Source: Martelella lutilitoris
GTDB lineage: Bacteria > Pseudomonadota > Alphaproteobacteria > Rhizobiales > Rhizobiaceae
Assembly: GCF_016598595.1 (NCBI RefSeq)
Contig: NZ_CP066786.1
Span: 1,821,501-1,885,500 of the forward strand
Reading direction: 5' to 3'
Length of the DNA stretch: 64,000 nt
In this document: positions 53,367 through 63,142 of the stretch, in pieces
Numbering within the stretch: the first letter of the stretch is position 1
Layout of the letters: every line of letters starts with the position of its first letter
Made by a program: the position numbers and the translations under genes
Notes under the pieces: model-generated
The model's database searches: none
What the model saw: the letters and a program-made list of their open reading frames with translations, nothing else
What the model was told of the DNA's origin: nothing

Positions 53367-53386
53367 GTACCGTACCGTACCGTACC
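53367..53386 (+). repeat. Four tandem GTACC units upstream of the TetR gene
   Basis: GTACC repeated four times without interruption, 18 nt before the presumed start. The repeat contains overlapping GGTACC/GTAC palindromes, so it may be the regulator's operator or simply a slippage-prone repeat. Confidence 0.8.
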
Positions 53387-53404
53387 AGATGCGAGAGCAG
53401 GACC

Positions 53405-55103
<1,699 letters not shown>

Positions 55104-55132
55104 GTTTTCGCGTCCGCGCGAACGGATACGGG

Positions 55133-55158
55133 AAGGCCGGCCCTTGCGCCGGCCTTTT
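55133..55158 (+). terminator. Rho-independent terminator of ilvC
   Basis: 8-bp stem AAGGCCGG (55133-55140) with CCGGCCTT (55149-55156), 8-nt loop, T-run to 55158. Convergent with the gene at 55170. Confidence 0.85.
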
Positions 55159-55169
55159 CGGATTCGGGC

Positions 55170-56144
55170 TCAGAGATCGAGGACAATCCAGGCAGGGTCG
55201 TGGTCGCTGCCATCCCCGCCATGTTTCGTGCGCCGGTCGATGAAGGCTTCCTGAAGCCTTGGCGCAAGCGCGGGACTGAGCCAGATCTGGTCATACTGCT
55301 CGTAAAGCGGCAGAGCCGGACCTGGCGGATTGTAGCGATGGGTCCAGTTGGTTTCCGTCGGTCCGTCACCCTGTCCCGGCGACTCGGGTTTTGGCGGCCG
55401 CGTCTCCCTGGCGTCCGCAAGGCCGTTTACGAGCGGCCGGCCGGCGATAACGGTCATCGGAGCAAGATAGGGCGAGTCCGGCGGGTCGTTCATGTCGCCC
55501 AAGAGCACGAAGCGGCCGTTTTCGCCCTGTTCCGCTTCGATGATCTTCCGCGTCATCTCGGCCTGCTGCCGTCGTCGCTCATTCGCGCGTCGGGCGCCCT
55601 CGACCGGATCTTCATCAAACGGAACATAGTGGCTTTTCATGTGCGTGTTGTAGACGGAAAAGGCGGTCTCGCCGGTCGCGTCGAGAATATCGACGCGTAC
55701 GAGATCGCGGCCGAACACGCGCTTGCGGGGCGCATCGGGGTGCCGCGCTGCCTGGTGAGAGGTAATCGGGCCGATCGGGAGCCGCGAGAGCAGCCCCACA
55801 TCGATCAGCCGTGTGTCGTTGCCTTCAACCAGCACGACCTCCGGGTAGAGACCGCGAAGATAGTCGCGATTGAACTTGCGCAGGATCTCGACATGTTCGA
55901 CCTCCTGAACAGCAAGCACGTCGACATCCATGATTTCGAGAATCCGTCGCGCGATTTCCGCCGTGTCCTGCGGATCCTTTTGCTTTACCAACCTGCCCAT
56001 GAAAGTTCGCACATCGACCTCATTCGGGGCGAAGGTGAGCGTCAGCCCGCCCTCGTCGATGTCGGGATCCGCCGCGACCTCGGCTTGAAAGTTGAACCGC
56101 GAAAACAGATTGTTGAGATTGAAGGTCCCGACCTTGACTGCCAT
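55170..56144 (-). CDS. Endonuclease/exonuclease/phosphatase family protein
   Basis: A 324-residue EEP-fold metal-dependent hydrolase. Motifs in order: VGTFNLNNLFSRF (metal Asn), LAVQEVEHVEILRKFN (metal Glu), YNTHMKSHYVP (His), LLGDMNDPPDSPYL (Asp/Asn) and the C-terminal GGDGSDHDPAWI (Ser-Asp-His). These proteins cleave phosphodiesters in nucleic acids, lipids or other compounds; substrate unknown. No signal peptide. GGAGAGGAGA before the ATG at 56144 fixes the start. Confidence 0.87.
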   Translation of the reverse strand: MAVKVGTFNLNNLFSRFNFQAEVAADPDIDEGGLTLTFAPNEVDVRTFMGRLVKQKDPQDTAEIARRILEIMDVDVLAVQEVEHVEILRKFNRDYLRGLYPEVVLVEGNDTRLIDVGLLSRLPIGPITSHQAARHPDAPRKRVFGRDLVRVDILDATGETAFSVYNTHMKSHYVPFDEDPVEGARRANERRRQQAEMTRKIIEAEQGENGRFVLLGDMNDPPDSPYLAPMTVIAGRPLVNGLADARETRPPKPESPGQGDGPTETNWTHRYNPPGPALPLYEQYDQIWLSPALAPRLQEAFIDRRTKHGGDGSDHDPAWIVLDL

Positions 56145-56380
56145 CCGACGTCTCCTCTCCCGATCAGGCTCCGAGTGTGCCATGCGTTCTATGACGCTTT
56201 CGTGACATCATATGGCACTTACAACCTTGATCTCGCCTCGAAATTACACAAAATTACGCCGGGGCCGCGAATATGGACAGAAAATTGCGAAAACCGCACG
56301 AAAAATAGGTCAGTATTGTTGACTTAAATGGACGGCTATGGTCATCTACGGCCACCAAAAAAGACTTCGAGGAAACCCCC

Positions 56381-57607
56381 ATGCTTGACTGGGAAAAAAT
56401 CTACGCGACGCGCGCCAAACGCATGGGCGCGTCCGAAATCCGCGAACTTCTGAAGCTTCTCGACCAGCCCGACATCATTTCCTTCGCGGGCGGGATTCCG
56501 GATCCGGCGCTGTTTCCTGCCGCGGAATTCCAGGCGGCCTATAATGATATTCTCGCCGGTCCCGAGGCCGGGCAGGCATTGCAATATTCGGTGAGCGAGG
56601 GCTATCCGCGCCTGCGCGAGTGGATCGTCAAGCGCATGCGCGCGCGCGGCATCGATGCTGACCTGGAGAATATCTTCATCACATCCGGTTCGCAGCAGGC
56701 GCTCGATTATCTCGGCAAGCTGATGCTCTCGCCGGGCGATACCGCGCTGGTGAACTGGCCGACCTATCTGGGCGCGCTGCAGGCCTTCAACGCCTATGAA
56801 CCGCGTTACGATAAGTTGGACCTGTCGCGAAACGCCGCGCCGCAAGCCTATGCGCAGGCAGCGGAAAAGGCCGAAAGCCGCGTGAAGTTCGCTTATCTCT
56901 CGGCCGACTTCGCCAATCCGACCGGCGAATCGCTGTCGCAGATGGAGCGCGAGAAGCTGCTCGATATTGCCGAAGCGCTCGATATCGCGGTGATCGAGGA
57001 CGCCGCCTACCGGGCGCTGCGCTATGAAGGCGAGCGGCAGAAAACCTTGCTGGCGATGGATTGCGAGCGCTCCGGCGGTATCGAGAACACCCGCACGCTT
57101 TACTGCGGCAGCTTTTCCAAGACGCTGTCGCCCGGCCTTCGCGTCGGCTGGGTCTGCGCCGCGACGCCGATCATCAAGCGCCTGGTTCTCGCCAAGCAGG
57201 CCGCCGACCTGCATTCGCCGACCATCAACCAGATGGCGATCGCGCGCGTGGCGGAAGCGCATTTCGAGGCGCAGGCCGAAAAGATCAACACCGTCTATCG
57301 CGAGCGCCGCGACGCGATGCTGAAGGCGCTTGCCGATTACATGCCGACCGGCGTCGAGTGGACGCGACCGCAAGGCGGCATGTTCGTCTGGCTGACCCTG
57401 CCGGAAAGCATGGATGCAGCGGCCCTTCTGCCGGTGTCGCTGAAGAGCGCCAAGGTCGCCTTCGTGCCGGGCAACGCCTTTTATGCCGATGGCAGCGGGC
57501 CCAACCACCTGCGCCTGTCCTTTTCCTGTTCCGCTCCGGAAGTCATTGATGAGGGCATCAGGCGTCTCGGCGCGGTCTTGACCGAGGAACTGGCCGCCGC
57601 GGCCTGA
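56381..57607 (+). CDS. PLP-dependent aminotransferase, class I/II (2-aminoadipate/LysN-like)
   Basis: A 408-residue fold-type I aminotransferase. Motifs: ISFAGGIPDPALFP, LQYSVSEGYPRLREWI, ITSGSQQALDYLGKL, and the PLP lysine in CGSFSKTLSPGLRVGW. This subgroup (aminoadipate or multi-substrate aminotransferases, also the MocR C-domain) transfers amino groups from aromatic, branched or adipate-type amino acids. No N-terminal GntR domain, so it is an enzyme and not a MocR regulator. GAGGAA precedes the ATG; a terminator follows. Confidence 0.9.
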   Translation: MLDWEKIYATRAKRMGASEIRELLKLLDQPDIISFAGGIPDPALFPAAEFQAAYNDILAGPEAGQALQYSVSEGYPRLREWIVKRMRARGIDADLENIFITSGSQQALDYLGKLMLSPGDTALVNWPTYLGALQAFNAYEPRYDKLDLSRNAAPQAYAQAAEKAESRVKFAYLSADFANPTGESLSQMEREKLLDIAEALDIAVIEDAAYRALRYEGERQKTLLAMDCERSGGIENTRTLYCGSFSKTLSPGLRVGWVCAATPIIKRLVLAKQAADLHSPTINQMAIARVAEAHFEAQAEKINTVYRERRDAMLKALADYMPTGVEWTRPQGGMFVWLTLPESMDAAALLPVSLKSAKVAFVPGNAFYADGSGPNHLRLSFSCSAPEVIDEGIRRLGAVLTEELAAAA

Positions 57608-57636
57608 TTTCCGGCGTTTTTCATTGCCATCCGTGC

Positions 57637-57666
57637 AAGGCCCGTCATCGTCATGGCGGGCCTTTT
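57637..57666 (+). terminator. Rho-independent terminator of the aminotransferase
   Basis: 8-bp stem AAGGCCCG (57637-57644) with CGGGCCTT (57657-57664) and a TTTT tail ending at 57666. Confidence 0.8.
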
Positions 57667-57735
57667 GTTTGGCGGGCCTCTCCTATAGCGTGCAGGTGCC
57701 CGCTCTGTCATACCCACATTTCAGCAGGATTTCTC

Positions 57736-58482
57736 ATGCCCGTTTCGCTTCTGACCGCCCCGCAGGACTGGCCCCCGGAAAACGAGGCCTTTCCGATCCG
57801 CGAGATCGACATCCGCGTCACGGAGGAGGATCCGGTCGGCCTTCAGCGCTTCGACGCCGAGGTCGCTGAGAACTGGAAACGCGAGAAGGCTGCCAACCCC
57901 CATCTCTTCAATGGTCGCCTTGTGGCGCTCAACCAGGTGAACCTGTGCGACGGCGCGGTGAGGGCGACGGGGCAGCTTGTTCCTTACGCCTATCACCTCT
58001 GGTGGCGTTGCCAGGACGAAAAGCCGCGGACCTTCCACAGTTTCGGCATGCCGGTCATCCGCTCGGCCGACGGGGCGATCATTGCCATTCGCATGAGCAG
58101 CATCACAGCCAATGCCGGCAAGGTCTACTGCGCTTCCGGCTCTCTGGAGGAGGATGACATCGTCGATGGCCGCATCGATCTTGATGCCAACATGGCGCGG
58201 GAGGTCGCCGAGGAGACCGGCCTCGCGCTTGACGACATGGAGCCCGAGCCGGACTATTTCTGCGCATGGTGCGGCCAGATCGTCATGTTTTATCGCTTCT
58301 TCCAGTCGTCGCTTGACGCGGCCGGCCTGATGGAGCGGGTCCGCGACCATATGCGCCGGGATAGGGAAGGGGAAATCGATGCCGTTCTGGCGATAACCGG
58401 CGACAACAGGGACGATTTCGATTACGCCCATTCCATGCCGCCCGTGCTGGATCTTGTTTTCGGCACGCGCGGAAGAGGGTAG
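57736..58482 (+). CDS. NUDIX-like hydrolase
   Basis: A 248-residue protein. The centre carries a NUDIX box core (NMAREVAEETGLALDD, residues about 153-170) preceded by SGSLEEDDIVDGRIDL, which fits a slightly extended box. The N-terminal 90 residues are an additional domain (LVPYAYHLWWRCQDEKPRTF). NUDIX enzymes cleave nucleoside diphosphates linked to another group; substrate unknown. It begins 129 nt after the aminotransferase stop and is followed closely by a PhzF gene. Confidence 0.82.
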   Translation: MPVSLLTAPQDWPPENEAFPIREIDIRVTEEDPVGLQRFDAEVAENWKREKAANPHLFNGRLVALNQVNLCDGAVRATGQLVPYAYHLWWRCQDEKPRTFHSFGMPVIRSADGAIIAIRMSSITANAGKVYCASGSLEEDDIVDGRIDLDANMAREVAEETGLALDDMEPEPDYFCAWCGQIVMFYRFFQSSLDAAGLMERVRDHMRRDREGEIDAVLAITGDNRDDFDYAHSMPPVLDLVFGTRGRG

Positions 58483-58518
58483 ACTGTGCGGCGAAATGGC
58501 AGAGGAGCTTTTGCTGAG

Positions 58519-59427
58519 ATGCGGGAATATGCGATCTATGATGTGTTCACGGCGGAGCGCTATCATGGCAATCCGCTGGCCGTCGTCTTCGATGCCCAGG
58601 GGCTGAGCGATGACGAGATGCAGACCATTTGCTGCGAGTTCAACCTCTCCGAGACGATTTTCCTGCTGGCGCCGAACCATGTGTCGCAGTCGGCCGCCGC
58701 GCGCATCTTCACGCCGGGCGGGGAACTGCCCTTTGCCGGCCACCCGACCGTGGGCGCCGCGATCGCGCTCGCCGAGCGCCAGCACGGCAGCGACAGCGAG
58801 ATCGACATGGTCTCCGTCATCGGCGAGAAGATCGGCCCGGTGCGCTGTGCCGTCAAACTCAGGCAGGATGCCGCCAGCTTTGCCGAATTCGATCTGCCAA
58901 AACTCTCGCATCGCTGCGTTGAGAAGATTGCGCGTGAAAATCTTGCCGAGGCGCTTGGCATCGGAGTCGACGAAATCGGTTTTGAAAATCATGTTCCAAC
59001 GATCTGGTCGGCGGGCGTTCCGTTCGCGCTCATCCCCGTCAGAAATCTCGGGGTTGCGGAGAAAATCGACTTCGATCCGCGTCGCTGGAATTCCTTTTCT
59101 CCGTTGATCGAGGGGCTCCCGGTCTGGGCCTATGTCTATACCCGCGGCGGTGTGCGACACGATATCCATTTTCACACCCGGATGTTTGCGACCGACGGTA
59201 TTACCGAGGACCCGGCGACCGGATCCGCCGCCGCGGCGTTCTCGGGCGCCATCCAGCATTTCGACGCGCCGGGCGAGGGGTCCCATTCCTTCGTCATCGA
59301 ACAGGGCGTCGAAATGGGGCGGCCCTCCTATATCAGGTTGAACCTTGAGACCGGGCCTGGCGGGGAGATCAGCGCCGCCCGCATCGGCGGCCAGGCCGTG
59401 TGCGTGGCGCGCGGCACGTTGCTCTAG
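58519..59427 (+). CDS. PhzF family isomerase-like protein
   Basis: A 302-residue protein with the diaminopimelate-epimerase fold. Motifs: AIYDVFTAERYHGNPLAVVF, the catalytic Glu in FNLSETIFLLAP, FTPGGELPFAGHPTVGAAIA, and EDPATGSAAAAFSG near the C-terminus. Members isomerise dihydroxyanthranilate-like compounds or remain unassigned. The start at 58519 fits the family N-terminus; a GTG at 58486 with AGAGGG upstream is an alternative adding 11 residues. Downstream of the NUDIX gene on the same strand. Confidence 0.88.
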   Translation: MREYAIYDVFTAERYHGNPLAVVFDAQGLSDDEMQTICCEFNLSETIFLLAPNHVSQSAAARIFTPGGELPFAGHPTVGAAIALAERQHGSDSEIDMVSVIGEKIGPVRCAVKLRQDAASFAEFDLPKLSHRCVEKIARENLAEALGIGVDEIGFENHVPTIWSAGVPFALIPVRNLGVAEKIDFDPRRWNSFSPLIEGLPVWAYVYTRGGVRHDIHFHTRMFATDGITEDPATGSAAAAFSGAIQHFDAPGEGSHSFVIEQGVEMGRPSYIRLNLETGPGGEISAARIGGQAVCVARGTLL

Positions 59428-59561
59428 CGCGTTTTCGCGGCCGTGTTCGGGGCTTTGTAAAGAAAAGGAAATTGGCGTCAAAAAAATGAAACAGGACGCT
59501 GGACAATCCGCCGAATCCCCATTATACGGCCCTCACACGACGCGAAAGCGATGTGTCTCGT

Positions 59562-59637
<76 letters not shown>

Positions 59638-59795
59638 TTTTCCTTCCCTTTGTCTTCGTGGCGTGTTGAGTCCGGCAGTTTTCGGTCGGCCTCGTTCTGT
59701 CCTTCTGCATGCTGTTTTCCCGGTTTCCATTTCGCCCGCTTGCGGCCGGAACGCACGTCGGTGGTCCAATGGGGGTTTTTCCACCCCTTTTCATA

Positions 59796-59812
59796 TCCTC
59801 CCCGGGTGGATA
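59796..59812. promoter_or_regulatory. Putative metal-sensor operator
   Basis: ATCC-T-CCCCGGG-T-GGAT, a near-palindromic GC tract flanked by AT bases, 11 nt before the sensor gene. A G/C-tract with flanking A/T inverted ends is the usual operator type for CsoR/RcnR/InrS regulators. Confidence 0.5.
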
Positions 59813-59822
59813 ATATCGGGGC

Positions 59823-60083
59823 ATGAGCCATGAACATCGTCATCAAAGCCATCCCCGGATCGTCGCGCGGCTGAAGCGGGCCGAGGGGCATCTCGGTTCG
59901 GTTGTCGCGATGATCGAGGCGGGGCGTCCCTGCCTGGATGTCGCCCAGCAGCTTCAGGCCGTCGAAAGCGCGATCCGCAATGCCAAGCAGGCGCTCATCC
60001 ATGATCACGTGGACCATTGCCTCGACGCGGACGGCGCCGAGACCGGGCGCGCCGAACTGAAGGCAATCACCCGCTATCTCTGA
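59823..60083 (+). CDS. CsoR/RcnR-family metal sensor, InrS-like ligand set
   Basis: An 86-residue all-helical repressor. Candidate metal ligands: H5 (also H3 and H7) in the N-terminal arm, C37 in GRPCLDVAQQLQAV, H62 and C66 in LIHDHVDHCLDADG. The spacing C37-25-H62-4-C66 plus an N-terminal histidine 32 residues before the cysteine equals that recalled for the nickel sensor InrS; the C-H-C core is also that of copper CsoR. It lies 7 nt before an MFS exporter with a histidine-rich tail, so Ni(II) is the likelier inducer. It would release its operator upon metal binding. Confidence 0.85.
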   Translation: MSHEHRHQSHPRIVARLKRAEGHLGSVVAMIEAGRPCLDVAQQLQAVESAIRNAKQALIHDHVDHCLDADGAETGRAELKAITRYL

Positions 60084-60090
60084 GGCCCCG

Positions 60091-61410
60091 ATGCTGGACA
60101 TTCTCGCCGACCGCACCTACCGACATCTCTTCCTCGCGCAGATCGTCGCGCTGCTCGGCACGGGACTGGCGACGGTCGCGCTCGGGCTGCTTGCCTATGA
60201 CCTGGCCGGGCAGGGGGCGGCAATGGTGCTCGGCACGGTCTTCGCCATCAAGATGGTGGCCTATGTCGGCATCGCGCCGATTGCCGGCGCCTTTGCCGAG
60301 CGCATGAACCGCCGCCGGCTTCTGGTTGCGCTCGACCTGGTGCGCGCGGCGTGCGCCCTTGCGCTTCCGTTCGTCACCGCCGTCTGGCAGGTCTATCTGC
60401 TGATCTTCCTGCTGCAATCGGCCTCGGCCGCTTTCACGCCGACATTCCAGGCGACCATCCCGGATGTGCTGAAGGAAGAGGAACGCTACACGCGGGCGCT
60501 GTCGCTGTCCCGGCTTGCCTACGACCTGGAGAATATCGCCAGCCCGACGCTTGCCGCCCTGCTTCTGGCGGCAATGAGCTACGATGCGCTGTTTCTCGGC
60601 ACGGTCGCCGGTTTCCTGGCTTCGGCGCTGCTCGTCGTCTCGGTGGTTCTGCCGAGCCCCAGGGCGGCAGAGCCACGCGGCATTTACGACCGGACGACGC
60701 GCGGCATCCGCATCTATCTCGCCACGCCGCGTCTGCGCGGGCTTCTGGCGCTCAGCCTTGCAGTTGCCGCCGCGGGCGCGATGGTTCTGGTCAATTCGGT
60801 GGTGCTGGTGCGCGGTCTGCTGGGCCTCTCGGCGAGCGATCTCGCCTGGACGATGTTCGCATTCGGCGCCGGATCGATGACTGCCGCAATCCTGCTGCCA
60901 AAGGTCCTCGACCGGGTTCCCGACAGGCCGGTGATGCTCACCGGCGCCCTACTGATGGCGGCGGCGCTTGCGGCGCTCGCGGCGGAAATTGCTCTTGGTG
61001 GGTTTGTCTGGCTCGCGTTGCTTGTCGCCTGGTTTCTTGTCGGTCTCGGCTACTCGGCGGTGCTGACGCCATCGGGGCGATTGCTGCGCCGTTCTGCCCA
61101 CCCTGAGGACCGTCCGGCCCTGTTTGCGGCGCAGTTCGCGCTCTCCCACGCCTGCTGGCTGCTGACCTATCCGCTTTCGGGCTGGCTCATGACTGCGTTC
61201 GGCGCGGTGGCCGCCCTTCTGGCTCTGGCCGCTCTTGCCGGCCTTGGCGTTGTCATCAGTCTCTCGCAGTGGCCGGCGGGCGAGGACGAAGCGATCGAGC
61301 ACAGCCACGACAACCTGCCGCTTGATCATCCGCACCTCAAAGGACACAGGACGCACAGCCATTCGCTTGTGATCGATGACATCCACCCGCGCTGGACCAA
61401 CCGGTTCTAG
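60091..61410 (+). CDS. MFS metal exporter, NreB/NrsD-like, with histidine-rich C-terminus
   Basis: A 439-residue major facilitator with 12 spans (MLDILADRTYRHLFLAQIVA first; loop motif GAFAERMNRRRLLVALDLVR). The last 40 residues are cytosolic and histidine-rich (EHSHDNLPLDHPHLKGHRTH, then SHSLVIDDIHP), as in the nickel exporters NreB and NrsD. It expels Ni(II) and perhaps Co(II) from the cytoplasm (inference). Co-transcribed with the InrS-like sensor (7-nt gap). Confidence 0.85.
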   Translation: MLDILADRTYRHLFLAQIVALLGTGLATVALGLLAYDLAGQGAAMVLGTVFAIKMVAYVGIAPIAGAFAERMNRRRLLVALDLVRAACALALPFVTAVWQVYLLIFLLQSASAAFTPTFQATIPDVLKEEERYTRALSLSRLAYDLENIASPTLAALLLAAMSYDALFLGTVAGFLASALLVVSVVLPSPRAAEPRGIYDRTTRGIRIYLATPRLRGLLALSLAVAAAGAMVLVNSVVLVRGLLGLSASDLAWTMFAFGAGSMTAAILLPKVLDRVPDRPVMLTGALLMAAALAALAAEIALGGFVWLALLVAWFLVGLGYSAVLTPSGRLLRRSAHPEDRPALFAAQFALSHACWLLTYPLSGWLMTAFGAVAALLALAALAGLGVVISLSQWPAGEDEAIEHSHDNLPLDHPHLKGHRTHSHSLVIDDIHPRWTNRF

Positions 61411-61506
61411 AGCGCGTCTGCTGTTCTCCGCATCGCGAAAGCGCTCTATCCATGTGCTTTGAGGCGTCTTTGGGCGTCAGATGTTACCGTCTGGCTGCGC
61501 GGCGCT

Positions 61507-62925
61507 TCAGCGGAAGTCGAAAGCCGAAAGACCGGCGACCATCTCGTCAAGGCCGAGCGGCCGGGTGACCGGAGGCTCGGCGCGCGACAGGCAGCCCGGG
61601 CGTTCGCACAGGCGGCAGACCGGCCCGACGGGCACGGACCCCGCCCGCGCGCCGCCGTCTTCTGCATAGGCCGTGGCCGATGCCTTGTCCCAGCGCAGGC
61701 CGAGAAGGATCGCCGTCACATGCAGGCGTTCGCCGAGCGCCGGTTCCGGTCCTTCCAGCGTGCGCGAAAGCGTCAGATAGCCGACGCCGTCCGGCATTTC
61801 CACATGTCGGGAGACGATCCGGCCGGGCTGGCTGAAGGCGTCATAGAGATCAAGGCGCGGGCATTCGCCGCGAAAACCCGCATGCGGAAACCCTTCCGCG
61901 CCGATGCGGCGCAAGATATTGCCCGCCTGGTCGATCTCCATGGCGAAGAAGGCCGGTCCGGCATTCTCCAGCCGCTGCAGGCTGACGAGACGGGTAGCCG
62001 CCTGCTCGAAGGAAACGTCGAAACGGCCGCTGAGAAGGCCGATATCGAACCGGTCCCGGCGGGCGGCTTCGATGAATGGGCCATAAGGCATCATCAGCGC
62101 CAGCGCCGCATAGCGGGCGAGTTCGAACCGGGCGATGCGGCGGGCCTCGTCGCTCGACAGGTCGAGCGCCTTCACTTCCGCGGCGATCTCGTCGGCCAGC
62201 CCCAGGAGCACCGTTTCGATGGCGATCTCGCGCTTTCGGTCGCGCGGAGAGAAACGGGCAGAGATGAACAGCCGCATCGTGTGGCGGTCGAAACGGCGGC
62301 CGAGATTGACCATGGCATGCGGCGGCAGGATCCTGACGGTGATCCCGTGAGTTTGCATCAGCCAGGTTTTCAGGGCGGCCGAAAGCTCGTCGCCGGGGGC
62401 GAGCTCTGCGTGAAGGGCTTCTGCCGCGCGGTCCAGTGAATCAAAGAAATAGGGCCGGCGGGAGATTGCGTCGCGCACCTCCTCGTGCGGCAGGCGCTTG
62501 CCCGGCAGGTGGGTTTCACGCCCGTCATGGGCAAGAAGCGCGGAGAGGTCGGAGAGTCGGGCGGCCTGTTCGCAATAGGCGCGGTAAAGCTTGATGATGC
62601 CGATCGCCGCGTTCGGCGCGGCTTCGGCCACTTCGACGAGTTCCTGGTCGCCGGGCAGTTCTCCCGAAAGCAACGGGTCGGAAAACACCGATTTCAACTG
62701 GCTGATGGTGCCCGAGCTTTCGCCCTGGAGTTCGCCGATATCGATGTTGTAGACGGCGGCGAGCTTGAGCAGAAGCTGCACGGTCAACGGCCGCTGGTTG
62801 CGTTCGATGAGGTTGAGATAGGAGGGCGAAATCGAAAGCGCCTCGGCCATCGCCGTCTGCGTCAGGTCAAGGCCCTTGCGGATGCGCCGCAGCCGCGGCC
62901 CCGCGAAAATCTTCTTCTCCGTCAT
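61507..62925 (-). CDS. XRE-family regulator of acyl-CoA/glyoxylate metabolism (ScfR/RamB-like)
   Basis: A 472-residue protein. An N-terminal helix-turn-helix (RLRRIRKGLDLTQTAMAEAL, ISPSYLNLIERNQRPL, residues 10-65) is followed by an IrrE/ImmA-like central domain and a C-terminal DUF2083 domain with cysteines (CRLCERPGC, residues about 445). In actinobacteria RamB controls aceA; in rhizobia the same family sits next to aceA. GGAGGAGA precedes the ATG. It is divergent from aceA and probably senses acyl-CoA or acetate status. Confidence 0.88.
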   Translation of the reverse strand: MTEKKIFAGPRLRRIRKGLDLTQTAMAEALSISPSYLNLIERNQRPLTVQLLLKLAAVYNIDIGELQGESSGTISQLKSVFSDPLLSGELPGDQELVEVAEAAPNAAIGIIKLYRAYCEQAARLSDLSALLAHDGRETHLPGKRLPHEEVRDAISRRPYFFDSLDRAAEALHAELAPGDELSAALKTWLMQTHGITVRILPPHAMVNLGRRFDRHTMRLFISARFSPRDRKREIAIETVLLGLADEIAAEVKALDLSSDEARRIARFELARYAALALMMPYGPFIEAARRDRFDIGLLSGRFDVSFEQAATRLVSLQRLENAGPAFFAMEIDQAGNILRRIGAEGFPHAGFRGECPRLDLYDAFSQPGRIVSRHVEMPDGVGYLTLSRTLEGPEPALGERLHVTAILLGLRWDKASATAYAEDGGARAGSVPVGPVCRLCERPGCLSRAEPPVTRPLGLDEMVAGLSAFDFR

Positions 62926-63142
62926 CCGGTCTCCTCCAGGCCGATTTGATGATTTACAAATTTTACAGTTTTACTTGCCGTCTCTGTCAAGCAGAATACA
63001 AGATAACCCGAATTCGCGCTTGATCTAAGCCAATTCTGTAGATTTGCAATCATCAATTCAGTAAAAAATGTCACATGAACTGTCGCCAAGTGGTGTTTAG
63101 CACCGGTCGACTTTCAAATTGCCTGGAAGAGGAGGAATGGGC
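62926..63142. promoter_or_regulatory. Divergent control region of the ScfR/RamB-like gene and aceA
   Basis: A 217-bp AT-rich gap. Two similar sites occur: GATTTACAAATTTTAC (62951-62966) near the regulator start and GATTTGCAATC (63041-63051) near aceA. Both share TTT(G/A)CAA with the known RamB-type core (TTTGCAAA), so they are candidate binding sites for the divergently encoded regulator. Confidence 0.5.

Larger units (their letters stand above)
52755..53404. other. 650-bp intergenic region with hairpin and short tandem repeat
   Basis: No credible protein gene. It holds a 12-bp hairpin at 52898-52931, an AT-rich stretch around 53060-53090 (GTCAATCGTTTGATTAAATT) that could be a promoter, and the GTACC tandem repeat at 53367-53386 before the TetR gene. 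Open frames on either strand here have biased composition and no family features. Confidence 0.55.
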
